DNA of 64,000 bases from Bacillota bacterium (GCA_023453795.1 JAEXSP010000039.1:15904-79903); one strand, 5' to 3'; shown: positions 51,339 to 60,693, numbered from the stretch's first letter. Made by a program: numbers and translations. The notes: a model not told the origin generated them from the letters alone.

Positions 51339-52280
51339 TTGTTAAGAGTAGTAAAAGGAATGCTTACCTGTATTCCTGGAATAAAAAAAATAACTAAAAA
51401 GAAATGCAGCGGCGAAACAAGCTCTGCAAAATACTGCTATGGTGTGTGGCTTAAGCATCTGGTGCTTTTGTATGATAACGGAATGAATAGGTTTCCGGAA
51501 ACCATACTGGAACTGGGGCCGGGAGCTTCTGTCGGTGTTGGGATTGCGGCGGTTATTTCAGGTGTCGGCAAATACTATGCAATAGATATTGCAAAGTACT
51601 CTGAGTATGAGTCCAATATTCAAATTTTTGAGCAGTTGGTAGCTATGTTCAAAGGAAGGGAAGCATACCCTGACGTAGAAGGTTTCCCTGACATAAAACC
51701 TTTTTTGAATGAAAAGGGCTTTCCTGAGGAAATTTTATCAAGTGAACATCTTGATGCCTGTTTGGACGAAAAAAGACTGGGTGTGATCAGAAGCGTTCTT
51801 GAAGGCAGAAAGCCTGAAAATGACCTGGACATTGATATAAAATACGTGGCTCAGTGGGGTGACAGCGATATAATAGGAGAGGCATCTGTCGATTTAATCT
51901 TTTCACATGCTGTTCTGGAACACATGGATAATATAACCGAAGTATTTCCCCAAATGTGCCGCTGGTTGAGGCGGGGAGGCTATATGTCCCATCAGATAGA
52001 CTTTTCCTGCCATGGTACAGCTGACAGCTGGAACGGCCACTGGGCTTATTCGGATATAGTGTGGAATTTGATAAAAGGGCGTAGGACCTATAGCATCAAC
52101 AGGCTGTCATATTCATTTTTTGAAAATTTATTAACTGAAAACGGTTTCGAGATTACATGCATAGAAAAGGAAATAGATAAAAAAGGCATAGAAAGAAGCA
52201 AGATTGCAAAAAAATTCCGTATGATCTCAGAGGATGATTTGGTTTGCAAGGGTGCTTTTATTCAGGCCAAAAAGCTTTAA
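51339..52280 (+). CDS. Class I SAM-dependent methyltransferase
   Basis: A 313-residue protein with a SAM-binding motif ILELGPGASVGVGIAAVISG near residue 50 and the late motif SHAVLEHMDNITEVFPQMCRWLRRGGYMSHQIDF near 188. Its place at the end of the glycosyltransferase series suggests O-methylation of a sugar or capping of the chain. The TTG at 51339 follows AAAGGAG with a wide 14-base spacing; an ATG at 51360 is an alternative. 128 bases separate it from the next gene, which has its own promoter. Confidence 0.82.
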   Translation: MLRVVKGMLTCIPGIKKITKKKCSGETSSAKYCYGVWLKHLVLLYDNGMNRFPETILELGPGASVGVGIAAVISGVGKYYAIDIAKYSEYESNIQIFEQLVAMFKGREAYPDVEGFPDIKPFLNEKGFPEEILSSEHLDACLDEKRLGVIRSVLEGRKPENDLDIDIKYVAQWGDSDIIGEASVDLIFSHAVLEHMDNITEVFPQMCRWLRRGGYMSHQIDFSCHGTADSWNGHWAYSDIVWNLIKGRRTYSINRLSYSFFENLLTENGFEITCIEKEIDKKGIERSKIAKKFRMISEDDLVCKGAFIQAKKL

Positions 52281-52347
52281 GTCTTTAAAGTGAAAAAATT
52301 GCTGCTGGTTTTATTTTATTAAAGTATATTAACATGATTTGTAAATA

Positions 52348-52376
52348 TTGCAATGTAATTGAAACAATGATATTAT
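52348..52376 (+). promoter_or_regulatory. Internal promoter before the Wzz-glycosidase pair
   Basis: TTGCAA (52348-52353), a 17-base spacer, TATTAT (52371-52376). It would drive the co-polymerase and glycosidase genes separately from the biosynthetic series. Confidence 0.5.
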
Positions 52377-52408
52377 ATGGATATTCTTTACATTTAAGGA
52401 GAATTGTT

Positions 52409-53053
52409 ATGGCTTCAGGAAGCTTTATAAGGATAATAATTAAAAATATTTGGATTGTGATTGTTACAACAATTATATGCACCGGAGTTGCGTTTTATGC
52501 AGATTTCTTTTACAGAGCAGAAAGTTATACTGCCTCTGCCAATTTTCTGGTGATAAACAGGGTTGACTTGAAAGAGGAATATCTAAATAATGAATTAGAG
52601 GCTCATGGCATGCTAATAAAGGACTATAAGGAAATAATTGAATCCAGGAGCTTTTTGAAGAAAGTAAGAAATGATTTGTTAATTAATACTCCTTCCATAA
52701 AAAAACTTTCCGTAGGTGATATAGCAGCCGGATTAAGTATAGTAAATAAAAACGAAACAAGAATAGTCAATATAAATGTTACATTAGGAAATCCTGTACT
52801 TGCAGCAAAAATTGCAAATATGATAGTTAAGGATTTTAAAATAAAAGCTGCTGAAATACTAAAGGTTGAAAATATAATTGGCATAGATAATGCCGAAGTC
52901 CCTGAAAGTCCAAGCTCACCTAATCCTAAAAAGGATGTTTCCTTGGCTGCAGCAGTTGGTATGATGTGCGGCCTGGGTATAATATACATAAAGAATCTCC
53001 TGTCGTCCAGCCAGCCGACACAAGAAAGAAAAGCAGATGGATTAAGCTTCTAA
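52409..53053 (+). CDS. Wzz/YveK-type polysaccharide co-polymerase (chain length determinant)
   Basis: A 214-residue protein. First transmembrane segment at about residues 13-33 (IWIVIVTTIICTGVAFYADF), an extracytoplasmic Wzz domain (YTASANFLVI, LIKDYKEIIESRSFLKKV, KNETRIVNINVTLGNPVLAAKIAN), a proline-rich PESPSSPNPKKD before the second segment near residue 180 (VSLAAAVGMMCGLGIIYI), and a short cytoplasmic tail. It sets chain length. No tyrosine kinase partner is encoded in this window. AAGGAG at 52397-52402 sets the ATG at 52409. Confidence 0.87.
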   Translation: MASGSFIRIIIKNIWIVIVTTIICTGVAFYADFFYRAESYTASANFLVINRVDLKEEYLNNELEAHGMLIKDYKEIIESRSFLKKVRNDLLINTPSIKKLSVGDIAAGLSIVNKNETRIVNINVTLGNPVLAAKIANMIVKDFKIKAAEILKVENIIGIDNAEVPESPSSPNPKKDVSLAAAVGMMCGLGIIYIKNLLSSSQPTQERKADGLSF

Positions 53054-53069
53054 ATGGAGAGATCGCCAA

Positions 53070-55814
53070 ATGTTCAAGAAAAAGAAAATATCAGCGATGT
53101 TATTATTGCTCTCATTTATCGTTATCGGCGTTCTTTTCTTCTTTATCTTTAGAAATAATGACTGGTATTCCTTCACTATCCCATATGATGATAAATCAGA
53201 CAATATTATAAACGTCGGGAAAACATTACTTGATGCCCCCGCAGGGAAATATGGTTTTATAAAAACTGAAAGAGGGCATTTTTTTTACAATGGGACAAGG
53301 ATGAGGTTCTGGGGAGTCAACCTTTCAGTTGAAGCGAACTTTCCATCCCATAGGGAAGCTGAAAAGATTGCCGCACATATTGCGAAATATGGATTTAATA
53401 TTGTCAGACTGCACAATTTTGATTCTGCAAATGCTCCCGAAGGGATTTTTATTAAAGGTTCAGACAACACCCTGAGTTTAGATGAAACACAGCTTGATAA
53501 ACTTGATTATCTGGTTTACCAGCTTAAGAGCAGGGGGGTTTATGTTGATATGAACCTCTTTGTGAATAGAGTCTTTACAAAAGCAGACGGTGTAAATGCT
53601 GCTGATGGGCTGAAGGATAACGGAAGATATGCAGCCATGTTCGATCCGAAGCTTATTAAGCTTCAGAAGGATTATGCGAGAGAGCTGCTTACACATTACA
53701 ATCCATATACCAAGACTCGTTATAATAATGAACCAGCCGTGGCAATGGTCGAAATAATCAATGAAAGCTCCTTGTTTGATGCATGGAAGAACGGAATATT
53801 GACTTATGACAATAAGAAGCCTGAATCGGATTTGCTGCCCCGTTACTACAGAAGCGAGCTTGACAGGGAATGGAACAGCTGGCTGGCAGAGAAATATGCC
53901 GGGACTCAGCTGCTAAAGAATGCATGGACTTTAAAGGAAAGAATCGGAAATAATTTGATAGATAATTCACAATTTCTATTGGGTACCGGCACAAAATGGA
54001 ATGAAGAGGTCCATGCTGATGCATCAGCAAAGTTTTCTATTATTAAGGAAAAGAAGGGCAGCGGCCGGTCTCTGAGGGTTGACATCCTTAAAGCTTCAGA
54101 CTCGGCAGCATCTGTTCAATTACAGCAGAATGGCCTTGCTTTGAAAAAGGGAAAGAATTATCTTTTAACCTTTAAAGCCAGAGCAACAGATAACCGCAGC
54201 ATTACTGTCGAATATTGCAAAAGCTCTCCCAAATGGGATAATTATGGCCTTTATCAAGGTTTCAAAATAAATACGAAATGGAAATTAAAAAGCGTTGTTT
54301 TTAGTTCAAGTGTCGATACTGCGGCTGATACCAGACTTTCCTTCATGATCGGAAATTCAACAGGAACAGTATGGCTGAAGGATATAACACTGACAGAAAC
54401 GAGTTGTAAAAGTACCGCTGAATATTCAGGTAAGAATATAATAGAGGGCTTTAAGGGAAACGAGTCTCTGGAAAAGCTCAATATTAAAAGAACATCCTGG
54501 TCCGGCAGATTCAACTGTTCGAAGCAAAGAGTAAATGATAATACTGAGTTCTATTCTACTCTTGAGAAAGATTACTTTGATACCATGCTTTCATATTTAC
54601 ACAAAGACTTAGGCATAAAAGCTCCGGTTTCGACTTCGAACACTTTTTTCGGTAATGTTGACCTTATGGCTCAGGCTGAGGGCGATTTTACCAATTCTCA
54701 TAACTACTGGGATGCACCTGAGTTTACCAAGGAATTATGGGACAGGAGTAATTTCACACAAAATAACGATTCACTGATCACAAAAGATTTTTCAGATGAA
54801 AATAGGGATGCAGGTGATACGTTTTTAGGAACACTTGCTCTTTCAGCCGTTAAGGATAAGCCATTTGTTGTGACGGAATGGAATTCAGTCTTTCCAAATG
54901 ATTATCAATATGAACTTCCGGCATTTTTGACGGCTAATGCGCTGTTTCAGGATTGGGATGGATTGTATCTATACGCCTATTCTCACAACGAGAAAGATGG
55001 AAGATGGGATATATACTATATTTACAATTGGTTTGATATTGACAAAAATCCCGCTATAATGGTACAAGCTCCAGCATGTGCCACTGCTTTCATACAGGGG
55101 AATTTCCAATCTGCAAACAACAGCATATCGCTGATATATAACAGGAAGGATATTATTGACGATTACCGCAGTATTGATGATAAGCATTGTTTTGATAAGG
55201 ACCATATTACTCCGTTCGGAGCATTATACAAATACAGTATAAGAAAGTCAATTCACAGTGAACCGGAAACTGTAAGTATAGATAATATCTTTGCTCCCAA
55301 CGAAATAAGAAAGCTTTTATCGGAAAGCAATCACAAGAGTGATACCGGCGAGATAACCTGGTATGGTAAAGCGGAGGGGCATGAATATGTTCTTTTTAAC
55401 GCAGATAAATTTCAGGGAATTGATGGGTTTGTCGCAGGTAAAGATATTATAACAAAAAATGTTGAATTCAATCTAAAAACTAACTGCAGTGCAACGCTCG
55501 TATCAATGGATGAAAAGCCTATAGGTTCATCCGGAAGGATGCTGCTTACGCTGGCAGGCAGAATAAAAAATACGGGACAAAAGAAAAACATTAAGACTAA
55601 TGGCCTTAAGAAATGGGGGCATGCTCCGGTTTTAATGAACCGTATCAGGGGAGAAATAAAAATTTTAAACAGAAAGTTCAAATACTGCAACATTTATACG
55701 CTTGACTCAAAAGGCAAACGAGTAAAGAGAGTATTGGATGGTAAAAATTGCAATAAGATTATTTTAAGCATGGATAGTGATTCAACTCCGTGGTATGAAA
55801 TTGAATGCGGTTAA
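53070..55814 (+). CDS. Membrane-anchored clan GH-A glycoside hydrolase (GH5-like) with inserted carbohydrate-binding-like module
   Basis: A 914-residue protein with an N-terminal membrane anchor (MLLLLSFIVIGVLFFFIF, about residues 10-27). A cellulase-like TIM barrel (residues 65-265, with the acid/base in VEIINESS near 227) is interrupted by a CBM-like module (about 300-450: KKGKNYLLTFKARATD to TVWLKDITLTET). The barrel then resumes, with the probable nucleophile in PFVVTEWNS near 612. A beta domain ends the protein. The NE...TEW pair is that of clan GH-A. It lies 16 bases after Wzz, so it is likely an outward-facing hydrolase of the polysaccharide made here. Confidence 0.82.
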   Translation: MFKKKKISAMLLLLSFIVIGVLFFFIFRNNDWYSFTIPYDDKSDNIINVGKTLLDAPAGKYGFIKTERGHFFYNGTRMRFWGVNLSVEANFPSHREAEKIAAHIAKYGFNIVRLHNFDSANAPEGIFIKGSDNTLSLDETQLDKLDYLVYQLKSRGVYVDMNLFVNRVFTKADGVNAADGLKDNGRYAAMFDPKLIKLQKDYARELLTHYNPYTKTRYNNEPAVAMVEIINESSLFDAWKNGILTYDNKKPESDLLPRYYRSELDREWNSWLAEKYAGTQLLKNAWTLKERIGNNLIDNSQFLLGTGTKWNEEVHADASAKFSIIKEKKGSGRSLRVDILKASDSAASVQLQQNGLALKKGKNYLLTFKARATDNRSITVEYCKSSPKWDNYGLYQGFKINTKWKLKSVVFSSSVDTAADTRLSFMIGNSTGTVWLKDITLTETSCKSTAEYSGKNIIEGFKGNESLEKLNIKRTSWSGRFNCSKQRVNDNTEFYSTLEKDYFDTMLSYLHKDLGIKAPVSTSNTFFGNVDLMAQAEGDFTNSHNYWDAPEFTKELWDRSNFTQNNDSLITKDFSDENRDAGDTFLGTLALSAVKDKPFVVTEWNSVFPNDYQYELPAFLTANALFQDWDGLYLYAYSHNEKDGRWDIYYIYNWFDIDKNPAIMVQAPACATAFIQGNFQSANNSISLIYNRKDIIDDYRSIDDKHCFDKDHITPFGALYKYSIRKSIHSEPETVSIDNIFAPNEIRKLLSESNHKSDTGEITWYGKAEGHEYVLFNADKFQGIDGFVAGKDIITKNVEFNLKTNCSATLVSMDEKPIGSSGRMLLTLAGRIKNTGQKKNIKTNGLKKWGHAPVLMNRIRGEIKILNRKFKYCNIYTLDSKGKRVKRVLDGKNCNKIILSMDSDSTPWYEIECG

Positions 55815-55835
55815 GAACAGCCGAACACTTCAAGC

Positions 55836-58640
55836 TTACGGATTGACTTTAATCCTTACCGCACTACTGTCGCAAAGCCCATGCGGGTCCGTTACTGTAA
55901 GGTAAAACTTCAGAATTGTTTCTTTTTTCACTTTTGGTGCTGAAAATACAGGCTTGACACTGTAAACATCAGACAGTTTTACTGTTGGGCCCCCAACCTG
56001 CTTCCACTTGTACTTTATCTTATCTTTGTCGGAATCATCAGAACCGGTAGCATCAAGAACAACTTTATGACCGCTTTTTACAATCTGAGGCGGGCCTGTT
56101 ACTGCCCAGGGAGTGTGATTGGAGCCGGAATTCTCTGCTTCGAAGTATACCAGAAGCACTTTTTTTACAACGCCTCCCTTGTATTTAGGAGATGATGGTT
56201 TGGAATCGGGAGAAAGATCCTTGATTGTGAAGGTAAGTACATTAGGACCCGGAAAATTTTCAGCCATATCCTTTTGAACAATGTATGTATATACATTATT
56301 ATAAATGTATCCCGGAAATTCCGGATTTTTTGTTATTTCAAGATAATCACCATCAACATCGAAGGTATCTAAAGTGAATTTTAATGTCTGGCCTGCTTTT
56401 ACCCTATATATGTTTTTGTTTTTTCCCGGTCCGGAGCCTTGAGGCAAAACGGTAACCTCTGGGGTATGATTGCCATAAACACTGATTTTTACAGATCTCT
56501 TGGAAATATTCCCGAACCTGTCTTTTACCTGAAAGGTTACAAAATGGACTCCAATATCCTTTTCTTTAGGCTTGAGCGTATATATTCCGGCTGTATTCCA
56601 ACTGTTATTGATGACTTTTCCAAAATTCCCCGACATGAAAAATTTAAGGTTTTTAACATCATAGTTTTTGACAGCCAAAGGAAAGGTTAATTCTTGGCCG
56701 ACGTATACAGAATAGTCAGATATCTCATCAAGCACAGGTTTTCCTTCCTCTTTAATAACACTAATTTTGGCTGTAACACTATCAGCACCCATATTGCTGC
56801 TTCCGACAATATCCACTGAGTAGCTTTTCCCGGCTTGTTCCGACGATGGAGTCCATTTAATCGAATACTCATAGTCGGAAGACTGCCAATTTCCCTTTGT
56901 TTTAATCAATTTTGCACCTGCCGGGAGATTTTTGGCTGTTATCTCAATATCGCCGTTCTTTGACTGTGATCTTAATATTCTTAAAACATATGGCTTCCCG
57001 GTAACAGCTGTATCCGAGCCGAAAGGAAGTATTACCGGTTTATTGGGGGGCTGATCCACCAATTCCCATTTATATGGTGTGAATCGATCTTTATAGCCTG
57101 ATGGGTTTGTAGGGTATATTCGTCTGATATACGCCCGTACAAAGTCTTTCTGCCGGTTAGTCATTGCGCTCTGCAGGCTATCAAAGGCTTTTACCAAAGC
57201 ATCATACCTTTCAGCATCTTTGTTTACGTTATTATCATATTCCATAGTATAAAAATATCTCAAGTCACTGTCGGAAGCGCCTATTGAAGATAACCATTGT
57301 CTGTATACCAGTTCAAGCATTACATTTACAGCTGCCCGCTTATCAAATTGATAATTACCCATAGCTTGGTAAGGTGCATAAATAGTCATTAAAAATCTCC
57401 TATTAGTAAGGCCGTAATTGGGTATCGATTCGGTACCATTGTATGAAGTCCCGGAATATTTCTGGGAGTGATTCCACATTTCTGCAAAGCCCTTCAAGCC
57501 TGTAAATATAGATATATCATCACCACCGGCCATTTCAGCATCCCCGCTTTTACAAGCAAATGACATAGTGCCTCCGTAAAACCATTTTGAAGGAGGAAAG
57601 CTTTCAGATTTACCGGTAACGAACATATTTGAGTAATGTGTCCATTTATTTCTTATCAATTGCTGGCTGTTGAATTTTTCATCGGGATTGGTTGCAAAGG
57701 AATTAAGATGGGGAATAGTAGAACCCGCTGTCCATAATATCCGATTTTCATAAGGTCCAAAAGCCCATTTTGCATTCCATGAATTGTTTACTCTCCTTGG
57801 AAGACCGTAATCAAAATCAAGAACTGCCATCCAGCTAAAGAGTGAGGTACTGCACAGTGCCTCCATGAAGTCCTTTGATTTATCCGATTTATTTTTGTCA
57901 TGACTCGTAAATTGATATTTTTTATAAATAGCAGGTACGCTTTCGTTGAATTTCTGGCCTAGACCCTTATCAGGCAGCGGAAGTTTATTTAAATTATAAT
58001 TCTGCTTTTTGAAGAGTGCTTTCACCTCAGCTCTTGCCGTTTGGAGGGGGATAGCATGAGGAAGGTACTCCGACCAGCTCAGAACACTGAATGGAACTAT
58101 TACTTTAGGCCATTCATAGGAATCCCAAAGCTTTTCTATATTTATATCATCGGGAGTCGGAATCTTATGCCCTGTCAATGATGCCCAGAAATCATCACCT
58201 TTTGAAAGAATGGGATTATTGACTCCGGGCTCCAGGTTAAGCGGCCCGGGCTGTAGAAAAGGATCGTTTTGGCTCATGAAAGGCCCGTCATAAGTATAAC
58301 GGAGGTATTCATATACTTTCTCTCCTATCTCCGGATCCTTAACGGCACCTGCAAATTTTTTAACACTTCCGATTACCCTTGATGACTTGAAGTCGGGATT
58401 GCCGAAAATCACCATGTCCCTGCCGCTGTCAGTGTGACAAACAGCACATTTTGCTTCAAACATGGCTTTCCCTTCCAAGATACGTTTAGCAGAATATGCA
58501 TCAGACTCCATGTAAGCAGTGCTTACCTTGTCTGCTTTTACAGGTTTGGTGCCAGCCTCTGAGAATATTTGCGCGCAGCAGAATGTAAAAGCACTTAAGA
58601 CACAAAGGGATACTAGAATTTTTATAATTTTATTAGTCAC
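55836..58640 (-). CDS. Secreted multidomain protein with a c-type cytochrome heme motif and Ig/PKD-like repeats
   Basis: A 934-residue protein. Signal segment KIIKILVSLCVLSAFTF (about residues 4-20); heme motif CAVCH at residues 65-69 in a short helical context, with a candidate distal Met at 122 (GPFMSQ), the spacing of a class I cytochrome c. An unrecognised region follows (~130-560), then Ig/cadherin-like repeats (~565-850) and a C-terminal PKD/REJ-like domain (VVLDATGSDDSD). The frame opens at 58715, but GTG at 58640, behind AAAGGGTG, gives the signal peptide. That GTG overlaps the stop of the sugar transferase gene (TAGTG), so the two are translationally coupled. Confidence 0.78.
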   Translation of the reverse strand: MTNKIIKILVSLCVLSAFTFCCAQIFSEAGTKPVKADKVSTAYMESDAYSAKRILEGKAMFEAKCAVCHTDSGRDMVIFGNPDFKSSRVIGSVKKFAGAVKDPEIGEKVYEYLRYTYDGPFMSQNDPFLQPGPLNLEPGVNNPILSKGDDFWASLTGHKIPTPDDINIEKLWDSYEWPKVIVPFSVLSWSEYLPHAIPLQTARAEVKALFKKQNYNLNKLPLPDKGLGQKFNESVPAIYKKYQFTSHDKNKSDKSKDFMEALCSTSLFSWMAVLDFDYGLPRRVNNSWNAKWAFGPYENRILWTAGSTIPHLNSFATNPDEKFNSQQLIRNKWTHYSNMFVTGKSESFPPSKWFYGGTMSFACKSGDAEMAGGDDISIFTGLKGFAEMWNHSQKYSGTSYNGTESIPNYGLTNRRFLMTIYAPYQAMGNYQFDKRAAVNVMLELVYRQWLSSIGASDSDLRYFYTMEYDNNVNKDAERYDALVKAFDSLQSAMTNRQKDFVRAYIRRIYPTNPSGYKDRFTPYKWELVDQPPNKPVILPFGSDTAVTGKPYVLRILRSQSKNGDIEITAKNLPAGAKLIKTKGNWQSSDYEYSIKWTPSSEQAGKSYSVDIVGSSNMGADSVTAKISVIKEEGKPVLDEISDYSVYVGQELTFPLAVKNYDVKNLKFFMSGNFGKVINNSWNTAGIYTLKPKEKDIGVHFVTFQVKDRFGNISKRSVKISVYGNHTPEVTVLPQGSGPGKNKNIYRVKAGQTLKFTLDTFDVDGDYLEITKNPEFPGYIYNNVYTYIVQKDMAENFPGPNVLTFTIKDLSPDSKPSSPKYKGGVVKKVLLVYFEAENSGSNHTPWAVTGPPQIVKSGHKVVLDATGSDDSDKDKIKYKWKQVGGPTVKLSDVYSVKPVFSAPKVKKETILKFYLTVTDPHGLCDSSAVRIKVNP

Positions 58641-60034
58641 TACATAGCACCCTTTCTTATGAAAACTACAAGTAATGTTTTTATTATTATTTTGACATCC
58701 AACCATATTGACCAATTATCTATATACTCGGTATCAAGTTTAACTACATCGTCAAAATTATGGATTTTACTCCTGCCGCTTACCTGCCACAAGCCGGTTA
58801 TACCCGGTTTTATACTTATACGCCGATGATGGTAGGCTTTATACTTTTCAACTTCATCCAAGGTGGGAGGACGAGTTCCAACAAGGCTCATTTCTCCTTT
58901 AAAAACATTAAGAAATTGAGGAAGCTCATCTAAACTCGTTTTTCTTAGGAAGCAGCCTACCTTGGTTATGCGGGGGTCGTTTTTAACCTTGAACATAAGT
59001 CCTCCATCTACCTGATTAAGCTTTTTGAGTTCTTTTTTGCGTTCCTCTGCGTCGGTTGTCATTGAACGGAACTTATACAACTTAAATATACGTCCATTCT
59101 GTCCAACTCTGTCTTGTTTAAACAGGATAGGTCCTTTGGAATTAAGTTTAATAGCCAGTATTATAAATATCGAAAGAATGCCGGTTAATAAAAGCCCGAC
59201 TATTGAACCCACAATATCTATAAATCGCTTTATTGACAACTGAAACTTATTCAACGTAACTGAATGGAAGGTTACCATAGGTATAGGACCAATGCTGGTT
59301 AGATGCATCTTTGAGATCTTTACATCATAAAGGTTCAGCAATACTCGTACCACAAGGCCCATTTGTTCGCATAAAAGTACATATCTTTCAACAACCCCTA
59401 AATAATTCCTCGGAGGCGCGAAAATGACCTCATCTATGACATTCTGCTTTAAAATATCTTCCAGCTCTTCAATGCTGCCCAAATTCTTTTTGGCTTTAAT
59501 AGGCATGCCTTCGCTGATATGGACATATCCTACAATATCAATTTGGATTGTTGTTTTTTTTAAGAAATAGATATACTTCGATGCTAGCTCTGTATCCCCG
59601 ATAATTATTACTTTTTTTGCACCTACATTGCGGTTTTTTTTAAGGTAGTAAACATAAATGTATCTTTCAATAGTTATAAGTGCAACTGTTATTATCATAA
59701 ACAATTCAAAATATAATCTGCTGAACATTGTTTTCTTTATAAAAAACATTGTAGTAGCCAATGATAAGCCTGATATTATTGATGAAAAGAAAATATGCCT
59801 TAATGTTCTATCATAATAAGTAAAAGTAGTTTTGTTATACATACCGAGTGAGGCCATGGATAAAAGCCAGATTGGTATGAATACATACAGGATCCATATA
59901 TATGAAAGAATGCGGGATAGTGATGTGAGCATAGAAGTAAATAAATATGCCAGGATATAGGAAAACAATATGAATAATATATCGATAGCAAACTGCCATA
60001 AGTTGGCAAAAGCAAGCTTGTTAGACTTATGCAT
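58640..60034 (-). CDS. Polyprenyl-phosphate glycosyl-1-phosphate transferase (exopolysaccharide initiating enzyme)
   Basis: A 464-residue WcaJ/EpsE-like protein. Four N-terminal helices (about residues 15-130), a CoA-binding/Rossmann-like domain (KKVIIIGDTELASKYIYFL near 148), a membrane segment near 285, and the bacterial sugar transferase domain with KRFIDIVGSIVGLL, LYKFRSMTTDAEERK, TSLDELPQFLNVFKGEMSLVGTRPP and KPGITGLWQVSGR. It transfers a sugar-1-phosphate to undecaprenyl phosphate, the first committed step. AAAGGATCGGAA before 60034 favours that ATG over 60067 or 60049. It faces the biosynthetic series from the other end. Confidence 0.92.
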   Translation of the reverse strand: MHKSNKLAFANLWQFAIDILFILFSYILAYLFTSMLTSLSRILSYIWILYVFIPIWLLSMASLGMYNKTTFTYYDRTLRHIFFSSIISGLSLATTMFFIKKTMFSRLYFELFMIITVALITIERYIYVYYLKKNRNVGAKKVIIIGDTELASKYIYFLKKTTIQIDIVGYVHISEGMPIKAKKNLGSIEELEDILKQNVIDEVIFAPPRNYLGVVERYVLLCEQMGLVVRVLLNLYDVKISKMHLTSIGPIPMVTFHSVTLNKFQLSIKRFIDIVGSIVGLLLTGILSIFIILAIKLNSKGPILFKQDRVGQNGRIFKLYKFRSMTTDAEERKKELKKLNQVDGGLMFKVKNDPRITKVGCFLRKTSLDELPQFLNVFKGEMSLVGTRPPTLDEVEKYKAYHHRRISIKPGITGLWQVSGRSKIHNFDDVVKLDTEYIDNWSIWLDVKIIIKTLLVVFIRKGAM

Positions 60035-60194
60035 TTCCGATCCTTTCATAGCCTTATTAATAAACAAAAATATTATAATACAAATAATGGAAAATTACCA
60101 GACAAAATCATATTTATATTTAAAGAAATAACTATAAATAACAAAATAAGGAAGTACTCAAACCGACGGATTATTAATACAAATGGCTAATGAA

Positions 60195-60228
60195 ATATCA
60201 AAAAGCTTCTAGCTGAACTTTTTGATAT
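60195..60228 (-). terminator. Hairpin, possible terminator of the small minus-strand ORF
   Basis: ATATCAAAAAG (60195-60205) and CTTTTTGATAT (60218-60228) form an 11-bp stem. On the minus strand TTTCATT follows, a weak T-rich tail. The flanking stretch 60035-60194 has no gene. Confidence 0.4.
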
Positions 60229-60243
60229 AATGGGAATTTAAGA

Positions 60244-60375
60244 TTAGAGCTTTTCAGCAAATATATCATGAATAGTGCTAAAGAATAGTATAAAAGGCGA
60301 AGCAAGGGTAATCAGTAAGATTAATACTAATGCAATAGAACCGTAAACAGATAAATAAATCAGTCTGTAAATCAT
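60244..60375 (-). CDS. Small single-pass membrane protein (43 aa)
   Basis: MIYRLIYLSVYGSIALVLIL continues LITLASPFILFFSTIHDIFAEKL: one long hydrophobic helix with a charged end. GAAGAAGGTGAACTT before the ATG at 60375 is a fair ribosome binding site. The frame is open back to an ATG at 60420 (58 aa, acidic extension MEIMELYELLEEGEL), without a ribosome binding site. No family is recognised. It lies in an otherwise gene-free 660-base gap. It is convincing as a hydrophobic ORF but unproven as a gene. Confidence 0.4.
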   Translation of the reverse strand: MIYRLIYLSVYGSIALVLILLITLASPFILFFSTIHDIFAEKL

Positions 60376-60626
60376 AAGTTCACCTTCTTCTAATAACTCA
60401 TACAATTCCATTATTTCCATTATATAAAGATATATTAGCTTATGTTACTGTTAAATTAAGGTAATTATTATAGCCTAAGCCAGAACGGAAAAATGGTTAA
60501 AGAATTTTGGGTGATAATGAATTAATTTATTATCTATGTTCACATAGCTTTGTTAATTAAAATTTATAAAATATTGTCATAAAATATAGAATATGAACTA
60601 ATGTGGTAAAACATGCTAGTTTTATG

Positions 60627-60655
60627 TTGAAATTACAGGCCATGTATAATATAAT
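60627..60655 (+). promoter_or_regulatory. SigA-type promoter of the tail-collar gene group
   Basis: TTGAAA (60627-60632), a 17-base spacer, TATAAT (60650-60655). AGGAGGT precedes the first ATG at 60694. Confidence 0.65.
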
Positions 60656-60693
60656 TCTAGTAACAAATTAATGCAAAAATAGGAGGTAATACT

